From the NCBI GenBank assembly GCA_006742785.1, contig AP019755.1:868001-932000 (forward strand): 64,000 nt of DNA. Direction: 5' to 3'. This DNA is from Nitrosomonas stercoris. GTDB taxonomy: Bacteria; Pseudomonadota; Gammaproteobacteria; Burkholderiales; Nitrosomonadaceae. This document shows positions 42,892 through 53,071 of this stretch, piece after piece. The notes beneath the pieces are model-generated. The model did not search any database. It had not been told where the DNA came from and was given only the letters and a program-made list of their open reading frames with translations. Numbering within the stretch: position 1 is the first letter of the stretch; each line of letters starts with the position of its first letter. The position numbers were made by a program, and so were the translations under genes.

Positions 42892-43699
42892 AGCGCAACT
42901 CCTCCATATTCACTACTTGGCTAATACAGAGATCTGCACACTTATTTGCCCTGAAAGACTTATAAATATTGAACTTAATAAAACCATTTGCGGTTAAGGC
43001 TCGTATCTCACTCAATGTTTTGCCTAACTCCAAATCATAAGCAATATCAACCTGCTTACAGACATTGATAATGTTTTCATCTCCTTTTTCTTGCAGGATA
43101 TGGGCCAATGGGGATAGTTGTGCTAAAAGCTCCGCAGAAACTTCTTCTGTTTTCACTGAATAAAGCCATTCAATATTTTCTTTTACTACGGGATTTATTT
43201 CTTTATCAGTAAAAATGAACCAAGGAATTTGCTTTTGCTGCCAATAGCGACGCTCTAGTTCTAGTTTTTCTAAGGTACGCTCGTCTTGTAAGGCTGCTGC
43301 AGGTTTGACTTGAATAGCAAACTGCTCAAAAGGACCATCTTTGCAGTCCACTAAAAAATCAGTAGACATAACCTGATCTACACCACGAATAACAGGATGC
43401 TTAATACCACTATCTATTGCAATCTGCCTGGTATCACTAGGTAATAAGGGGAACTGCTCGCGTATATCTAGCACGCTGCTCTCCCACTCAAGACTGAGAA
43501 AAACAGCAAGCTCTAAGTCAGATAGCAAATGATGGACTCGTCCCGTCTTATGAGAATAAATACGGTGGGAACGACCTGAAGAAGGAACTTCTTGTACTGT
43601 TAGCCATGGAATATAGTCTTTACCATGCCCTTGGCCACGCCCCTCTTTAATACGACGGGCAATTTGCACTTCAGAAAATGAAGAGTTTGCTTTAGCCAT
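42878..43699 (-). CDS. tnsA: Tn7 endonuclease TnsA
   Basis: 273 aa. It cleaves the 5' ends so that Tn7 moves by cut-and-paste. The restriction-enzyme-like catalytic residues Glu63, Asp114 and Lys132 are all present (DLELAVF, MSTDFLVDC, IQVKPAA). A truncated near-copy lies at 44464-44901. The promoter lies within the right end, so TnsB binding there likely limits expression. Confidence 0.97.
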   Translation of the reverse strand: MAKANSSFSEVQIARRIKEGRGQGHGKDYIPWLTVQEVPSSGRSHRIYSHKTGRVHHLLSDLELAVFLSLEWESSVLDIREQFPLLPSDTRQIAIDSGIKHPVIRGVDQVMSTDFLVDCKDGPFEQFAIQVKPAAALQDERTLEKLELERRYWQQKQIPWFIFTDKEINPVVKENIEWLYSVKTEEVSAELLAQLSPLAHILQEKGDENIINVCKQVDIAYDLELGKTLSEIRALTANGFIKFNIYKSFRANKCADLCISQVVNMEELRYVAN

Positions 43700-43835
43700 A
43701 ACAAAAGTCCAGTATGCTTTTTCACAGCATAACTGGACTGATTTCAGTTTACAACTATTCTGTCTAGTTTAAGACTTTATTGTCATAGTTTAGATCTATT
43801 TTGTTCAGTTTAAGACTTTATTGTCCGCCCACAGA
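43700..43835. other. Tn7 right end with four packed TnsB sites
   Basis: Read leftward from the terminus at 43835 (TGTGGGCGGACAATAAAG), four abutting sites follow within about 90 bases, as in the known Tn7 right end. Next to tnsA stands an inverted repeat, GTCCAGTATGCT...AGCATAACTGGAC (about 43709-43740), which may act in tnsA control. Confidence 0.93.
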
Positions 43836-43840
43836 AACTG
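43836..43840. other. Target-site duplication GAAAC shared by both elements
   Basis: Lies exactly between the Tn7 right terminus and the left terminus of the second element (TGTAGACAGACAAAAT). It serves as right duplication of Tn7 and left duplication of the older element. Confidence 0.9.
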
Positions 43841-44010
43841 TAGACAGACAAAATAATTTTCAACTAGAAAGCCATTAAACCGATAATTTCGGCAGGTCTT
43901 AGCTTGAAAATGACAATTAAGTTAGAAACTGACAAGACTATGCTGTCTACGAAAAACATTGAAAAATGACAAAATAGTTGAGAACTAGAAAACCGTTTTA
44001 AAAGCTAGAT
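43841..44010. other. Diverged Tn7-like left end
   Basis: Terminal TGTAGACA instead of TGTGGGCG, then three sites GACAAAATAATTTTCAACT, GACAATTAAGTTAGAAACT and GACAAAATAGTTGAGAACT at 8, 71 and 127 bases from the terminus. Layout is preserved, bases are diverged. Confidence 0.8.
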
Positions 44011-44054
44011 CAGTAAATTTACTGGTTTTGCAAGTACTTTAATGAAAACCTTGG

Positions 44055-44118
44055 TTTACAACTATTTTGTCCAGTTCCCAACTTTATTGTCACAGGTGCA
44101 ATCTATTTTGTCATTCCA
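44055..44118. other. Internal Tn7 right-end-like sequence
   Basis: TTTACAACTATTTTGTCCAG and the following ACTTTATTGTCA...ATCTATTTTGTCA align in order with the inner three TnsB sites of the Tn7 right end (from 43747), but the outermost site and terminus are missing. It directly follows a left end, so it may be what remains of another collapsed element. Confidence 0.6.
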
Positions 44119-44190
44119 CATATGAATCAATGCTAGAGCAAGATCAAGAAATTGATAGGTAAAAAACTTAAACCAATTACAGGAGTGAGT

Positions 44191-44394
44191 ATGAAAAAGT
44201 CAGGCATGTCTGAAATTGAAGCGGCAGAAAAGAGGCTGAGGGTCCAACTGAACTATGGCGGCATCGTGCATGATCCAGCCGATCACAAGCTGGTTATGGA
44301 ATACCGCCAAGGCGACCTATCCGATGAAATTGGTCAGATGCGGCGACTGGCATCTGCCTTTAATGAATTGGCTGATGCTCTTGAAGACAAGTAA
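44191..44394 (+). CDS. Small 67-aa protein, unrecognised (phage-like)
   Basis: The ATG at 44191 follows ACAGGAGTGAG, a good ribosome binding site, so it is preferred over the in-frame ATT/ATG codons upstream from 44152. The product is charged and soluble (SEIEAAEKRLRVQLNYGG..., RRLASAFNELADALEDK) with a helical C-terminus. It ends just before a terminator. It is the only apparently intact gene in the decayed element. Origin from a prophage module is a guess from its style and from the phage-like fragment next to it. Confidence 0.5.
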   Translation: MKKSGMSEIEAAEKRLRVQLNYGGIVHDPADHKLVMEYRQGDLSDEIGQMRRLASAFNELADALEDK

Positions 44395-44422
44395 GCGCCC
44401 TTACAGACGATGAACGCCAAGA

Positions 44423-44454
44423 GAGGCCCAGCAGTTGCCGGGCCTTTTTCAGTT
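44423..44454 (+). terminator. Rho-independent terminator after the 67-aa ORF
   Basis: GAGGCCCAGCAGTTGCCGGG and CC form a stem (GGCCC/GGGCC around AGCAGTTGCC), followed by TTTTT. It lies 29 bases after the stop at 44394. Confidence 0.75.
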
Positions 44455-44463
44455 GATCAGGGC

Positions 44464-44901
44464 TCATGCCTCTACCCATTCACCATTAGCGTCCTTAACT
44501 ACCTCGATCAACATGTCACCAGCATGAAGCCAGTTCTCTTTATCCGCATCGGTGATTTCGTCAGTAGACATAACCTGATCTACACCACGAATAGCAGGAT
44601 GCTTAATACCACTATCTATTGCAATCTGCCTGATATCACTAGGTAATAAGGGGAACTGCTCGCGTATATCTAGCACGCTGCTCTCCCACTCAAGACTGAG
44701 AAAAACAGCAAGCTCTAAATCAGATAGCAAATGATGGACTCGTCCCGTTTTATGAGAATAAATACGGTGGGAACGACCTGCGGAAGGGACTTCTTGTACT
44801 GTTAGCCATGGAATATAGTCTTTACCATGCCCTTGGCCCCGCCCCTCTTTAATACGACGGGCAATTTGTACTTCAGAAAATGAAGAGTTTGCTTTAGCCA
44901 T
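44464..44901 (-). pseudogene. Truncated tnsA fused to a foreign tail
   Basis: 145 codons. Residues 1-114 follow Tn7 TnsA almost exactly (differences such as Ser41 to Ala, Thr90 to Ile, Val103 to Ala) and stop matching right after Asp114. The remaining 31 residues (EITDADKENWLHAGDMLIEV...GEWVEA) are unrelated to TnsA and look like the C-terminus of a phage protein. Lys132 is missing, so it cannot be an active nuclease. It may still bind TnsB or TnsC partners, but this is speculative. Confidence 0.85.
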
Positions 44902-45035
44902 AACAAAAGTCCAGTATGCTTTTTTACAGCATAACTGGACTGATTTTAGTTTACAACTATTTTGTCTAGTTTAAGGCTTTACTCTCATAGTTTAGATCTA
45001 TTTTGTTCAGTTTAAGACTTTATTGTCTGCCCACA
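44902..45035. other. Right end of the second Tn7-type element
   Basis: Nearly identical to the Tn7 right end at 43700-43835, with a few changes (GTCTGCCC for GTCCGCCC at the terminus, TTACTCTCATAG for TTATTGTCATAG inside). Four TnsB sites are still visible, one of them damaged. The contrast with the strongly diverged left end suggests that the two ends have different histories. Confidence 0.85.
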
Positions 45036-45060
45036 GAAACTCCTACCAAAACCACCAGCT
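45036..45060. other. attTn7 insertion point downstream of glmS
   Basis: GAAAC at 45036-45040 is followed by 20 bases to the glmS stop codon at 45061-45063. The centre of the duplication is 23 bases from the stop, the normal Tn7 distance. TnsD reads the glmS end, so the site stays recognisable after each insertion. Confidence 0.9.
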
Positions 45061-46908
45061 CTATTCAACTGTCACTGATTTCGCCAGGTTTCTAGGTTTA
45101 TCAACATCGGTGCCTTTTTGCAGTGCAACATGGTAGGCCAGCAATTGTAGTGGAATAGTGTGCATGATAGGGCTGAGTACGCCGCCATATTCAGCCAAGC
45201 GAATGATGTGAACGCCATCGCTGGCTTCGATTTGGGAATCTGCATCAGCAAAGACATATAGTTGTCCACCGCGTGCGCGCACTTCTTGCAAGTTGGATTT
45301 GAGTTTTTCCAAGAGCTCATCGTTGGGAGCAATGGCAACAATAGGCATGCCGCTATCCACCAACGCAAGCGGACCGTGCTTCAGCTCGCCAGCGGCGTAG
45401 GCTTCCGCATGAATGTATGAAATCTCTTTAAGTTTTAATGCACCTTCCAGTGCAATTGGATAATGCACGCCTCGCCCCAGGAACAAGGCGTGGTGTTTTT
45501 GTGAGAAATCGCCAGACCATTGCTTGATTTCCGGTTCACTTTGAAGTGCACGTTGAATTGCCACGGGCAGATGCCGCAACGCAGCAATCATTTTCTGCTC
45601 TTCTTGCGATGAAAGCTTATTGCGCATTTTGGCCAGCACCGCTGTTAGCAGCAGTAAAACCGCCAGTTGTGTCGTAAACGCTTTGGTAGAAGCCACACCA
45701 ATTTCCGGGCCAGCACGCGTTAGAAAGCGCAGATCTGTTTGTCTGATTAGTGCGCTTTCTGGCACATTGCAAATTGCCAGGCTGTAACGATGACCCAGTG
45801 CTTTGGCGTAATTCAGTGCTGCCAAGGTGTCTGCAGTTTCACCTGATTGAGAAACACCGATTACCAGAGTGGTTGGATCAGCGATGGGATCACGATAGCG
45901 ATATTCACTTGCAATTTCTACATCACAAGGCAATTTGGCAATGGTTTCTAGCCAGTATTTTGCTACCAGACCAGCATGGTAACTGGTACCACAAGCCAGG
46001 ATTAGCAATCTTTTTGTCTGCGAAAAAATTGTTTGTGCATCACTGCCGAATAACTGTGGTGAAATGGATTGCGCGTTGAGCACCATTTCCAAGGTATTAG
46101 CGAGGGCAACTGGTTGCTCAAAAATTTCCTTTTGCATGAAATGCGAATATGGGCCCAATTCAACTGCATCACGCGTTAAGGTGCTTGTCGTGACTGTGCG
46201 TGTTACTTCGCAACCTTTTACGCTATCCAGGCAATTACGAATGCGGTAGCCTTGGTCAGATAACTCTGCTACATCGCCTTCTTCCAGATAGATTACTTGC
46301 TGTGTGACTTGTACCAAAGCGGAGGCGTCAGAAGCGGCATAAAACCCGTCTTCTCCTATTCCCAGCAGTAAAGGTGCGCCGTTTCTGGCAACAATAATAC
46401 GATCCGGGCGCGATTCTTCCATAACGGCAATAGCATAAGCGCCTTTTAACTCAGCCAGGGAAGAACACACTGCATCCAGCAAATCATCTGTTTCGCGTAG
46501 ATGAAAAGACACCAAATGAGCAATTACTTCGGTGTCGGTATCCGACAAGAATCTAAAACCATCCTGCTGCAAACGCTGCCGAAGCACTTCATGATTTTCA
46601 ATAATGCCGTTATGAACAACTGCAATTTTGCGATGATCACCAGAAAAATGAGGATGCGCATTTCGTTCTGAAGGGGCGCCATGTGTGGCCCAACGTGTAT
46701 GGGCAATGCCCGTGAACCCTGTCGTGCCGCCAGTATTAACCAACTTGCTTAATTCAGAAACACGCCCGGTTGTACGCAACCGGTGCAAACCTTCATTTGC
46801 TACAACGATACCGGCAGAATCATAACCCCGATATTCCAGTCTGGATAATCCTTCCAACAAAAAGGGCACAACATCATTTTTTGCAATTGCACCGACAATA
46901 CCGCACAT
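45061..46908 (-). CDS. glmS: Glutamine-fructose-6-phosphate aminotransferase
   Basis: 615 aa. Makes glucosamine-6-phosphate, the first step to UDP-GlcNAc. Cys2 (MCGIVGA) is the glutaminase nucleophile after Met removal; two SIS sugar-isomerase domains follow ([37 protein letters not shown]), and the C-terminus [11 protein letters not shown] is the conserved sequence used by TnsD. glmU lies 36 bases upstream, so the two form an operon. Two Tn7-type elements now occupy its downstream region and have displaced its native terminator. Confidence 0.98.
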   Translation of the reverse strand: MCGIVGAIAKNDVVPFLLEGLSRLEYRGYDSAGIVVANEGLHRLRTTGRVSELSKLVNTGGTTGFTGIAHTRWATHGAPSERNAHPHFSGDHRKIAVVHNGIIENHEVLRQRLQQDGFRFLSDTDTEVIAHLVSFHLRETDDLLDAVCSSLAELKGAYAIAVMEESRPDRIIVARNGAPLLLGIGEDGFYAASDASALVQVTQQVIYLEEGDVAELSDQGYRIRNCLDSVKGCEVTRTVTTSTLTRDAVELGPYSHFMQKEIFEQPVALANTLEMVLNAQSISPQLFGSDAQTIFSQTKRLLILACGTSYHAGLVAKYWLETIAKLPCDVEIASEYRYRDPIADPTTLVIGVSQSGETADTLAALNYAKALGHRYSLAICNVPESALIRQTDLRFLTRAGPEIGVASTKAFTTQLAVLLLLTAVLAKMRNKLSSQEEQKMIAALRHLPVAIQRALQSEPEIKQWSGDFSQKHHALFLGRGVHYPIALEGALKLKEISYIHAEAYAAGELKHGPLALVDSGMPIVAIAPNDELLEKLKSNLQEVRARGGQLYVFADADSQIEASDGVHIIRLAEYGGVLSPIMHTIPLQLLAYHVALQKGTDVDKPRNLAKSVTVE

Positions 46909-46944
46909 AATTAATCATCCTTAACTTAATTCAGATAGATAACA

Positions 46945-48321
46945 CTAATCTTTGTTTTTTTGAGGGCGTTTCCAGCCTGTCATGCTGACTTGTTTGGCAC
47001 GCGATAACGTGAGTTGACCAGCCGGTGTATCGCGTGTAATGGTTGAACCTGCACCAATAGTCGCTCCTTTGGCTATAGTCACAGGCGCAACCAGTTGCGA
47101 ATCAGAGCCGATGAACACGTCATCTTCTATGATGGTTTTATGTTTGAAAGCGCCATCATAGTTACAAGTGATCGTACCGGCACCAATATTGACTTGGCTA
47201 CCCATTTTAGTATCGCCAATATAGCTCAAATGATTCACTTTGCTGGCCGCGGCAATCTGGCTGTTCTTGATTTCAACAAAATTGCCGATGCGCACAGCAT
47301 CATCAAGCTGGGTACCGGGGCGAATACGTGCATAAGGCCCAATTTGACAATTTTTACCAATGGTGGCTTCTTCAATTAACGTAAAAGGATGAATCACAGT
47401 TCCATCAGCTACTGTTACATTCCTGAGTATACAATTTGCATTGATTGTTACATTGTTTCCCAACTGTACATCGCCTTCAAATATACAATTGACATCAATT
47501 GTTACATCACCACCACAAGTCAATTGACCACGCACATCAAATCGCGCTGCATCGATCAACATCACACCCTGTTCCATCAGCTGGGTAGCAATACTCCGCT
47601 GATAAGCACGTTCCAGCACGGATAACTGAACTTTATCGTTGACGCCAGCAACTTCCCAATCCGCTGTCGCATACGCTGTTTCAATAGGAACACCAGCATC
47701 AACGGCCATGGCGATAATATCGGTCAGGTAATATTCCCCTTGAGCATTGGCATTGCTAAGCTTATCAAACCAGCTTGCCAGATATTGATTGGGCAACGCC
47801 ATAATGCCGGTATTGATTTCACGAATCTTTTTTTGTGCATCGGAGGTATCTTTCTCCTCCACAATTGCCTGTACATGATTAGTCGCGGCATCACGCACAA
47901 TGCGCCCATACCCATGAGGGTTATCCAGCTCAACGGTTAACAACACCAACCGATCCTCAGCAGCATGATCCAGCATGGCTTTAAGGGTGTCACTTTTGAC
48001 CAGTGGCACATCTCCAAACAAAACCAACGTCACGCCAGACTGACCCAAACAAGATAATGCTTGCTTGACAGCATGCCCTGTTCCCAGCTGCTGTGCCTGC
48101 TCTACCCAGACAAGATCCGAAGCAGCGCCAATTGTCTGGCGAACCTGCTCACCGCCATAACCATAAACCACACATATTGTTCGGGGGGAGAGTGTGCGTG
48201 CACTATCCAGCACATGAGATAAAATTGGTTTTCCTGCCAATGGATGCAAAACCTTGGGTAAGGTTGAGCGCATTCTCTTGCCCATCCCTGCCGCGAGCAC
48301 CACTACATCAACTTGTAACAC
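46945..48321 (-). CDS. glmU: Bifunctional UDP-GlcNAc pyrophosphorylase / GlcN-1-P acetyltransferase
   Basis: 458 aa. The N-terminal uridyltransferase has VVLAAGMGKRMRSTLPKVLHPLAGKP and VLFGDVPL; the C-terminal left-handed beta-helix of hexapeptide repeats carries the acetyltransferase (NHLSYIGD, IGAGTITCNYDG, IGSDSQLVAPV). It feeds UDP-GlcNAc to peptidoglycan and lipopolysaccharide. It is the first gene of glmU-glmS. Confidence 0.97.
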   Translation of the reverse strand: MLQVDVVVLAAGMGKRMRSTLPKVLHPLAGKPILSHVLDSARTLSPRTICVVYGYGGEQVRQTIGAASDLVWVEQAQQLGTGHAVKQALSCLGQSGVTLVLFGDVPLVKSDTLKAMLDHAAEDRLVLLTVELDNPHGYGRIVRDAATNHVQAIVEEKDTSDAQKKIREINTGIMALPNQYLASWFDKLSNANAQGEYYLTDIIAMAVDAGVPIETAYATADWEVAGVNDKVQLSVLERAYQRSIATQLMEQGVMLIDAARFDVRGQLTCGGDVTIDVNCIFEGDVQLGNNVTINANCILRNVTVADGTVIHPFTLIEEATIGKNCQIGPYARIRPGTQLDDAVRIGNFVEIKNSQIAAASKVNHLSYIGDTKMGSQVNIGAGTITCNYDGAFKHKTIIEDDVFIGSDSQLVAPVTIAKGATIGAGSTITRDTPAGQLTLSRAKQVSMTGWKRPQKNKD

Positions 48322-48515
48322 GAGCCATCCTTAATTTAGGTATAAATGTCAATGATAAATGAATATAAGTGGAGTGTACTGAAAAGCCAAGGCACGAGAT
48401 AGAAGAAATAAGCAGCAAAACACCGACTTCTTTTTCAGTAAAAAAGAACTATTGTTTTCAATAAATACTGCCCGCCTTGTCTAACAAGCTACAATAGTTG
48501 GATCTATAAAATTCG

Positions 48516-48794
48516 CTAGAACCTATATAGCTTGCTTACATGGCATATCTTGTAATTATCGCAATTTTGCCAGTCACAGAGTGAATATGAATCCATACAA
48601 AGATTCTTATCTCCAATGGCATTGTCATTGTCTCTGTAACCACGTGTCACAAAAACGCGATAGTGCCACTCATCTGAAAAATTGCTAATGATTAAATTTG
48701 TAAATTGACCAGCGACAGTAAGTCTGTTTGCAAGGTAGTAGAACCCATCTGGATTCTGATAAAATCGTAGGTTTGTAAAGAAAGTATCGCTCAA
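48516..48794 (-). CDS. Possible small protein in the glmU-fdxA gap, unrecognised
   Basis: 92 codons ([20 protein letters not shown]...). The residue mix is protein-like, with several aromatic residues and four cysteines near the C-terminus, but there is no ribosome binding site of note and it lies directly over the fdxA promoter region, on the opposite strand. It may be a decayed gene. The rest of 48322-48805 shows no other gene. Confidence 0.3.
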   Translation of the reverse strand: MSDTFFTNLRFYQNPDGFYYLANRLTVAGQFTNLIISNFSDEWHYRVFVTRGYRDNDNAIGDKNLCMDSYSLCDWQNCDNYKICHVSKLYRF

Positions 48795-48805
48795 GGAATA
48801 CCATT

Positions 48806-49132
48806 ATGACTTATGTAGTAACGGAAAGTTGTATCAAATGCAAATACACGGACTGTGTAGATGTTTGTCCAGTTGATTGTTTTCGTGAAGGTCCTAATTT
48901 TCTGGCAATTGATCCGGATGAATGTATTGATTGCACATTGTGTGTGGCAGAGTGTCCGGTGGAAGCTATTTATGCAGAAGATGATGTTCCAGAAGATCAG
49001 CGCCAATTTATTGCACTCAATGCAGAATTATCCAAAGTCTGGGACCCGATTATTGAAAAGCAAGATCCGTTACCTGATGCGGACGAATGGGCATCCGTCA
49101 CTGATAAATTTGATCAGCTAGAACGCGAGTAA
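48806..49132 (+). CDS. fdxA: Seven-iron ferredoxin (3Fe-4S/4Fe-4S)
   Basis: 108 aa. Cluster ligands are visible as [18 protein letters not shown] and [15 protein letters not shown], and the extended C-terminal tail is typical of the FdxA family. It is a soluble electron carrier; its partners are not shown by the context. AAGGA stands before the ATG. It is followed by a separate small secreted-protein gene. Confidence 0.95.
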   Translation: MTYVVTESCIKCKYTDCVDVCPVDCFREGPNFLAIDPDECIDCTLCVAECPVEAIYAEDDVPEDQRQFIALNAELSKVWDPIIEKQDPLPDADEWASVTDKFDQLERE

Positions 49133-49190
49133 AGTTTACTGTTATTGCACCGTTAATCATCAAACACATTACAAACAAAAGGAGATGTGA

Positions 49191-49559
49191 ATGATGAAAA
49201 CTAAAACTTCAATAACATGTATTTTTATGGCAGCAGCACTGTATATGCTTCCACAAGTAGCAATGGCAGGTCAAAGTGCAGCGCAAAGTTATCCGGCTGT
49301 AACCAGTGGAAAACTAGTCAGTGGTGTTGCTAACGCCGCAACGGGTTTCGTTGAACTTCCTAAAAATATCAGGCTCAGCAGTCAGCAGCACGGCGTTGCA
49401 TACGGATTGACTATTGGCGTTCTGACGGGTGTGTTACATACAGTTGGGCGTACCGTTGTGGGCGCACTGGATGTGGCCACTTTTCTGATTCCTACACAAC
49501 CAACAGTTCGTGCGCCTTACGTATGGCAGGATTTTGACAAAGAAACAACCTACAATTAA
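49191..49559 (+). CDS. Exosortase-system-associated small exported protein (TIGR04073 type)
   Basis: 122 aa, starting at ATG ATG behind AGGAG. Signal peptide with cleavage after AMA (about residue 27). The mature part has the typical SGKLVSGVANAATGFVELPKNI segment, a Gly-rich hydrophobic stretch (GLTIGVLTGVLHTVGRTVVGALDVATF) and a C-terminal PYVWQDFD. Members are found in exosortase-bearing bacteria; the exact role is not known. No exosortase gene is in the window. Converges with mfd, with 22 bases between stops. Confidence 0.78.
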   Translation: MMKTKTSITCIFMAAALYMLPQVAMAGQSAAQSYPAVTSGKLVSGVANAATGFVELPKNIRLSSQQHGVAYGLTIGVLTGVLHTVGRTVVGALDVATFLIPTQPTVRAPYVWQDFDKETTYN

Positions 49560-49581
49560 TTTTGTTGATCGTTTGTATAGA

Positions 49582-52500
49582 TCAATGTTTCAATTCTGTT
49601 ATCAATGTTTTAATTGTTTTAACCCGTTCGCTAACATCCGAAATACTTTTCCGGATGTTCAGACGATCAGGCCCTGCCATACTATATTCCTTGCCGCTTT
49701 GAATTAGCTGGATAATCTTGATTGCCTCGATAGGGGGGTTCTCTATAAATTGCAACTGAATATTATCCGAGCTGGCATCAATACGCGTTATCCCTAGTTC
49801 TCTTGCCAAAATACGCAATCGATGACTATCTAACAACACACGCGCTGGTTCTGGCAATAATCCAAAGCGATCAATCAATTCTTTATAAATCTCATCTAAC
49901 TCAGCTTCATCGCCACAAGCCGCCATCCGCTTGTACAACACCAAGCGCTCATGAATATTGTGGCAATAATCTTCTGGTAACAACGCTGGAACATGCAGTC
50001 TTACTTCTGCTGAAATATCAAGTGGTTGTTCTACATCTGGTTCATTACCAGCTTTCAGTGATTTGATAGCTGTATCCAGCAATGAGTTATACAGACTGAA
50101 CCCTACTTCCTGTATCTCACCACTTTGCGAATCTCCCAGCACCGCGCCTGCACCGCGTATTTCCAGATCATGCATGGCTAGAAAAAAACCGGAACCCAGT
50201 TCTTCCATCGCTTGAATGGCTTCCAGTCGCTGGGTGGCTTGTGTAGTTAACGCTGCTTTTTCCGGTGTCAATAAATAAGCATAGGCCTGGTGATGAGAAC
50301 GCCCCACTCGACCACGCAACTGGTGTAATTGCGCCAGACCAAATTTATCTGCTCGATGAATGATGATGGTGTTGGCAGTAGGAACATCAATACCCGTTTC
50401 AATAATGGTAGTGCATAACAACAGATTAAAGCGTTGCTGGTAGAAATCACGCATCACTTGTTCCAGCTCGCTTTCTCGCATTTGCCCGTGCGCAACATTT
50501 ATTTTTGCTTCCGGCAAAAGTTTGGTCAGTTTGGCATACATCGTCTGGATAGTACGCACTTCGTTGTAGAGAAAATAGATTTGTCCGCCACGTTTCAACT
50601 CCCGCAAACAGGCTTCACGCACAATGCCAGCCGTATAGGAATGTACAAAGGTACGAATAGCCAATCTGCGCTGAGGAGCTGTCGTAATAATGGAAAAATC
50701 ACGCAATCCTTCCAGGGACATAGCCAGAGTACGTGGAATAGGCGTGGCTGTTAACGTCAATACATCTACTTCAGCACGCAGTTTTTTAAGCTGTTCTTTT
50801 TGTCGGACACCGAAACGATGCTCCTCGTCAATAACAACCAAGCCAAGATTTTTGAACTCAACGTTGGCTTGAATCAATTTATGTGTGCCAATGATGATAT
50901 CGGTGGTGCCCTGTGCCATGCTACGCAACACTTCGGCTTGTTCTTTCGCTGAACGAAAGCGGGAAAGTTCGGCAATTTTGACCGGCCACTGCTCCGCAAT
51001 CAAGCCAAAACGATCAGAAAAACTCTGATAATGTTGCTCTGCCAGCAGCGTTGTCGGCACCAACACAGCCACTTGTTTACCATCTGCAACGGCAATAAAA
51101 GCAGCACGCAGAGCAACTTCTGTTTTACCAAACCCAACGTCACCACAAATGAGCCGATCCATTGGTTTGCCGGAAACCATATCCTGGATAACTGCCTGAA
51201 TAGCAGCAGCTTGATCAGGCGTTTCCTCAAAGCCGAAACCATCGGCAAAAGCATTGTAATCATGCTGATTCAGCTGAAATGTATGGCCAGTACGCGCCGC
51301 ACGTTGTGCATATAAATTTAATAATTCCGCGGCAGTATCGCGCGCCTGTTGCATCGCTTTGCGCTTGGCTTTTTCCCATTGGCCACTGCCCAGCTTGTGC
51401 AAAGGTGCTGTTTCTGGTGTGGCGCCACTATAACGACTAATGAGATGCAGCTGGGTAACTGGAACATACAGTTTGTCTCCTCCTTGGTATTCCAGAGTAA
51501 GAAACTCATCAATTTGTCCGGAATGATCCGCACTGATATCCATATTTACCAGACCTAGGTAACGTCCAATGCCGTGTTGTTCGTGTACTACAGGACTACC
51601 TGGTTTGATCTCGGATAAATCGCGCAGAATAGAATCTGTTGTTGCAGTTTGATGCTTGTTGCGAGCACGCTGTGCACGCACATGGGTGGCATACAGTTCA
51701 GCTTCTGTTATCAGTGCCAGTTTTTCTGCAACCGCAATAAAACCACTATACAAGGGGGCAACACTGAGCATACAAGGCGCGTGCGCTGCCTGAAAAGCGG
51801 CATAGTCTTCACACAGCTCTAGCTGCAAGCCATAGTCGCGCAAGTATTCTGCCATTAGCTCTCGACGTCCCAGGCTTTCTGCTAACAACAGGATGCGACC
51901 ACCATCTTGGGTAAATGTATTGATAAAAGCAGTTAGCTGTTTAATAGGGTTAGCAGCACGGCGATCCACCTGCACAGCAGGAACCGGTAGCGAAAGCGGA
52001 TGCTCGATTTCTGATTGATCGCCCGTTGTCAGGGTGATTCGGTGATATGACTTAAGGTAACCATAAAATTGATCTTCCGGTAAAAAAAGCTCCGTCGGCG
52101 ATAACAAAGGACGATCAATATCATTGCGCATCAATTGGTAGCGCGAGCGGGTGTCTTGCCAAAAATTGTCAATAGCTGAAGCAATTTCACCTTGCAAGCA
52201 TACGGCAGCATCCTGCGGCAAGTAATCAAACAAGGTTGCCGTTTCTTCAAAGAAAAGTGGTAAATAATATTCAATCCCGGCAGGGGTATTGCCTTTGCTG
52301 ATCTCTTGATAGAGTCGGCTACGGGTAGGATCCCCTTCAAATATTTCTCGAAAACGAGTACGAAAGCGGCTACGTCCAGCATCATCTAGTGGAAATTCGC
52401 GCGCCGGCAATAATCGTATTTCATTGACAGGATAAATACTGCGCTGGGTATCCACATCAAAGGTCCGTATGGTTTCAATTTCATCATCAAACAGATCAAT

Positions 52501-53046
52501 ACGGTAAGGAAGCGGGCTGCCCATGGGAAACAAATCGACCAAGCCACCCCGTACGCTATATTCTCCGGGTGAAAATACTTGCGAGACATGGATATAGCCA
52601 GCCAGCGACATTTGGCTGCGAAATGTCTGCAAATCCAACCTGCTATTTTGTTTGATAAAAAAAGAATAGGCTGCCAGAAATTCACGGGGGGGCATTCTGT
52701 ATAACGCTGTTGTCACCGGCACAATCAATACATCACAAACGTTGTTTGCAATCTGATAAAGCGTCGCCAGCCGTTCAGAAATCAGATCATGGTGCGGAGA
52801 AAAAACATCGTAAGGTAACGTTTCCCAGTCCGGTAACAAATTGGTATGCAAACCTGGCGCAAAAAAAGGAATTTCTTCAAGCAACCGGCGTGCATCCTGC
52901 GCATTGGCAGTGACAATGGTAAGTAGCTGATCTTGCTCCCGATGTCGGTTGGCTATCTGCGCTAACGTATAGGCATCGCCAGAACCGGCAAAACTCGCAT
53001 AATATTGCTGTTGTTTTGAGCGAGGTTTGATTAGCTTGGATGACAT
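49582..53046 (-). CDS. mfd: Transcription-repair coupling factor
   Basis: 1154 aa. Removes RNA polymerase stalled at lesions and recruits UvrA. Order: UvrB-like N-terminal modules, RNA-polymerase-interacting domain (about 470-540, [17 protein letters not shown]), RecG-like motor with Walker [19 protein letters not shown] box [11 protein letters not shown] and motif [19 protein letters not shown], then the C-terminal TRCF domain that masks UvrA binding. Length is normal for the family. Confidence 0.97.
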   Translation of the reverse strand: MSSKLIKPRSKQQQYYASFAGSGDAYTLAQIANRHREQDQLLTIVTANAQDARRLLEEIPFFAPGLHTNLLPDWETLPYDVFSPHHDLISERLATLYQIANNVCDVLIVPVTTALYRMPPREFLAAYSFFIKQNSRLDLQTFRSQMSLAGYIHVSQVFSPGEYSVRGGLVDLFPMGSPLPYRIDLFDDEIETIRTFDVDTQRSIYPVNEIRLLPAREFPLDDAGRSRFRTRFREIFEGDPTRSRLYQEISKGNTPAGIEYYLPLFFEETATLFDYLPQDAAVCLQGEIASAIDNFWQDTRSRYQLMRNDIDRPLLSPTELFLPEDQFYGYLKSYHRITLTTGDQSEIEHPLSLPVPAVQVDRRAANPIKQLTAFINTFTQDGGRILLLAESLGRRELMAEYLRDYGLQLELCEDYAAFQAAHAPCMLSVAPLYSGFIAVAEKLALITEAELYATHVRAQRARNKHQTATTDSILRDLSEIKPGSPVVHEQHGIGRYLGLVNMDISADHSGQIDEFLTLEYQGGDKLYVPVTQLHLISRYSGATPETAPLHKLGSGQWEKAKRKAMQQARDTAAELLNLYAQRAARTGHTFQLNQHDYNAFADGFGFEETPDQAAAIQAVIQDMVSGKPMDRLICGDVGFGKTEVALRAAFIAVADGKQVAVLVPTTLLAEQHYQSFSDRFGLIAEQWPVKIAELSRFRSAKEQAEVLRSMAQGTTDIIIGTHKLIQANVEFKNLGLVVIDEEHRFGVRQKEQLKKLRAEVDVLTLTATPIPRTLAMSLEGLRDFSIITTAPQRRLAIRTFVHSYTAGIVREACLRELKRGGQIYFLYNEVRTIQTMYAKLTKLLPEAKINVAHGQMRESELEQVMRDFYQQRFNLLLCTTIIETGIDVPTANTIIIHRADKFGLAQLHQLRGRVGRSHHQAYAYLLTPEKAALTTQATQRLEAIQAMEELGSGFFLAMHDLEIRGAGAVLGDSQSGEIQEVGFSLYNSLLDTAIKSLKAGNEPDVEQPLDISAEVRLHVPALLPEDYCHNIHERLVLYKRMAACGDEAELDEIYKELIDRFGLLPEPARVLLDSHRLRILARELGITRIDASSDNIQLQFIENPPIEAIKIIQLIQSGKEYSMAGPDRLNIRKSISDVSERVKTIKTLITELKH

Positions 53047-53071
53047 AGTGTTACCAACAAATACAGATTAT

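Larger units (their letters stand above)
30344..43835. mobile_element. Tn7 transposon lacking the dfrA1 cassette (Tn1826-like)
   Basis: 13,492 bp bounded by TGTGGGCGGACAA-type inverted ends. All five tns genes have canonical Tn7 lengths (273, 702, 555, 508 and 538 aa), and the tnsA product appears the same as Tn7 TnsA as I recall it. The right end with tnsA faces glmS, as for TnsD-directed attTn7 insertion. The cargo is a class 2 integron (intI2 with a stop, sat2, aadA1, ybeA) plus ybfA, ybfB and ybgA. Tn7 is about 14.07 kb from general knowledge; the difference matches the missing dfrA1 cassette. The element is flanked by GAAAC and looks intact and mobile. Confidence 0.97.
43841..45035. mobile_element. 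Decayed second Tn7-type element in tandem at attTn7
   Basis: 1,195 bp bounded by TGTAGACAGACAAAAT on the left and GTCTGCCCACA on the right and followed by GAAAC. The left part keeps three TnsB-type sites at 43849, 43912 and 43968, with nearly the same spacing as Tn7 (63 and 56 against 64 and 56), but with many base changes. It retains only a 67-aa ORF, a truncated tnsA and the right end, so it cannot move by itself; Tn7-encoded TnsAB might act on its ends. It entered attTn7 before the intact Tn7, since Tn7 lies on its far side from glmS. Confidence 0.85.
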
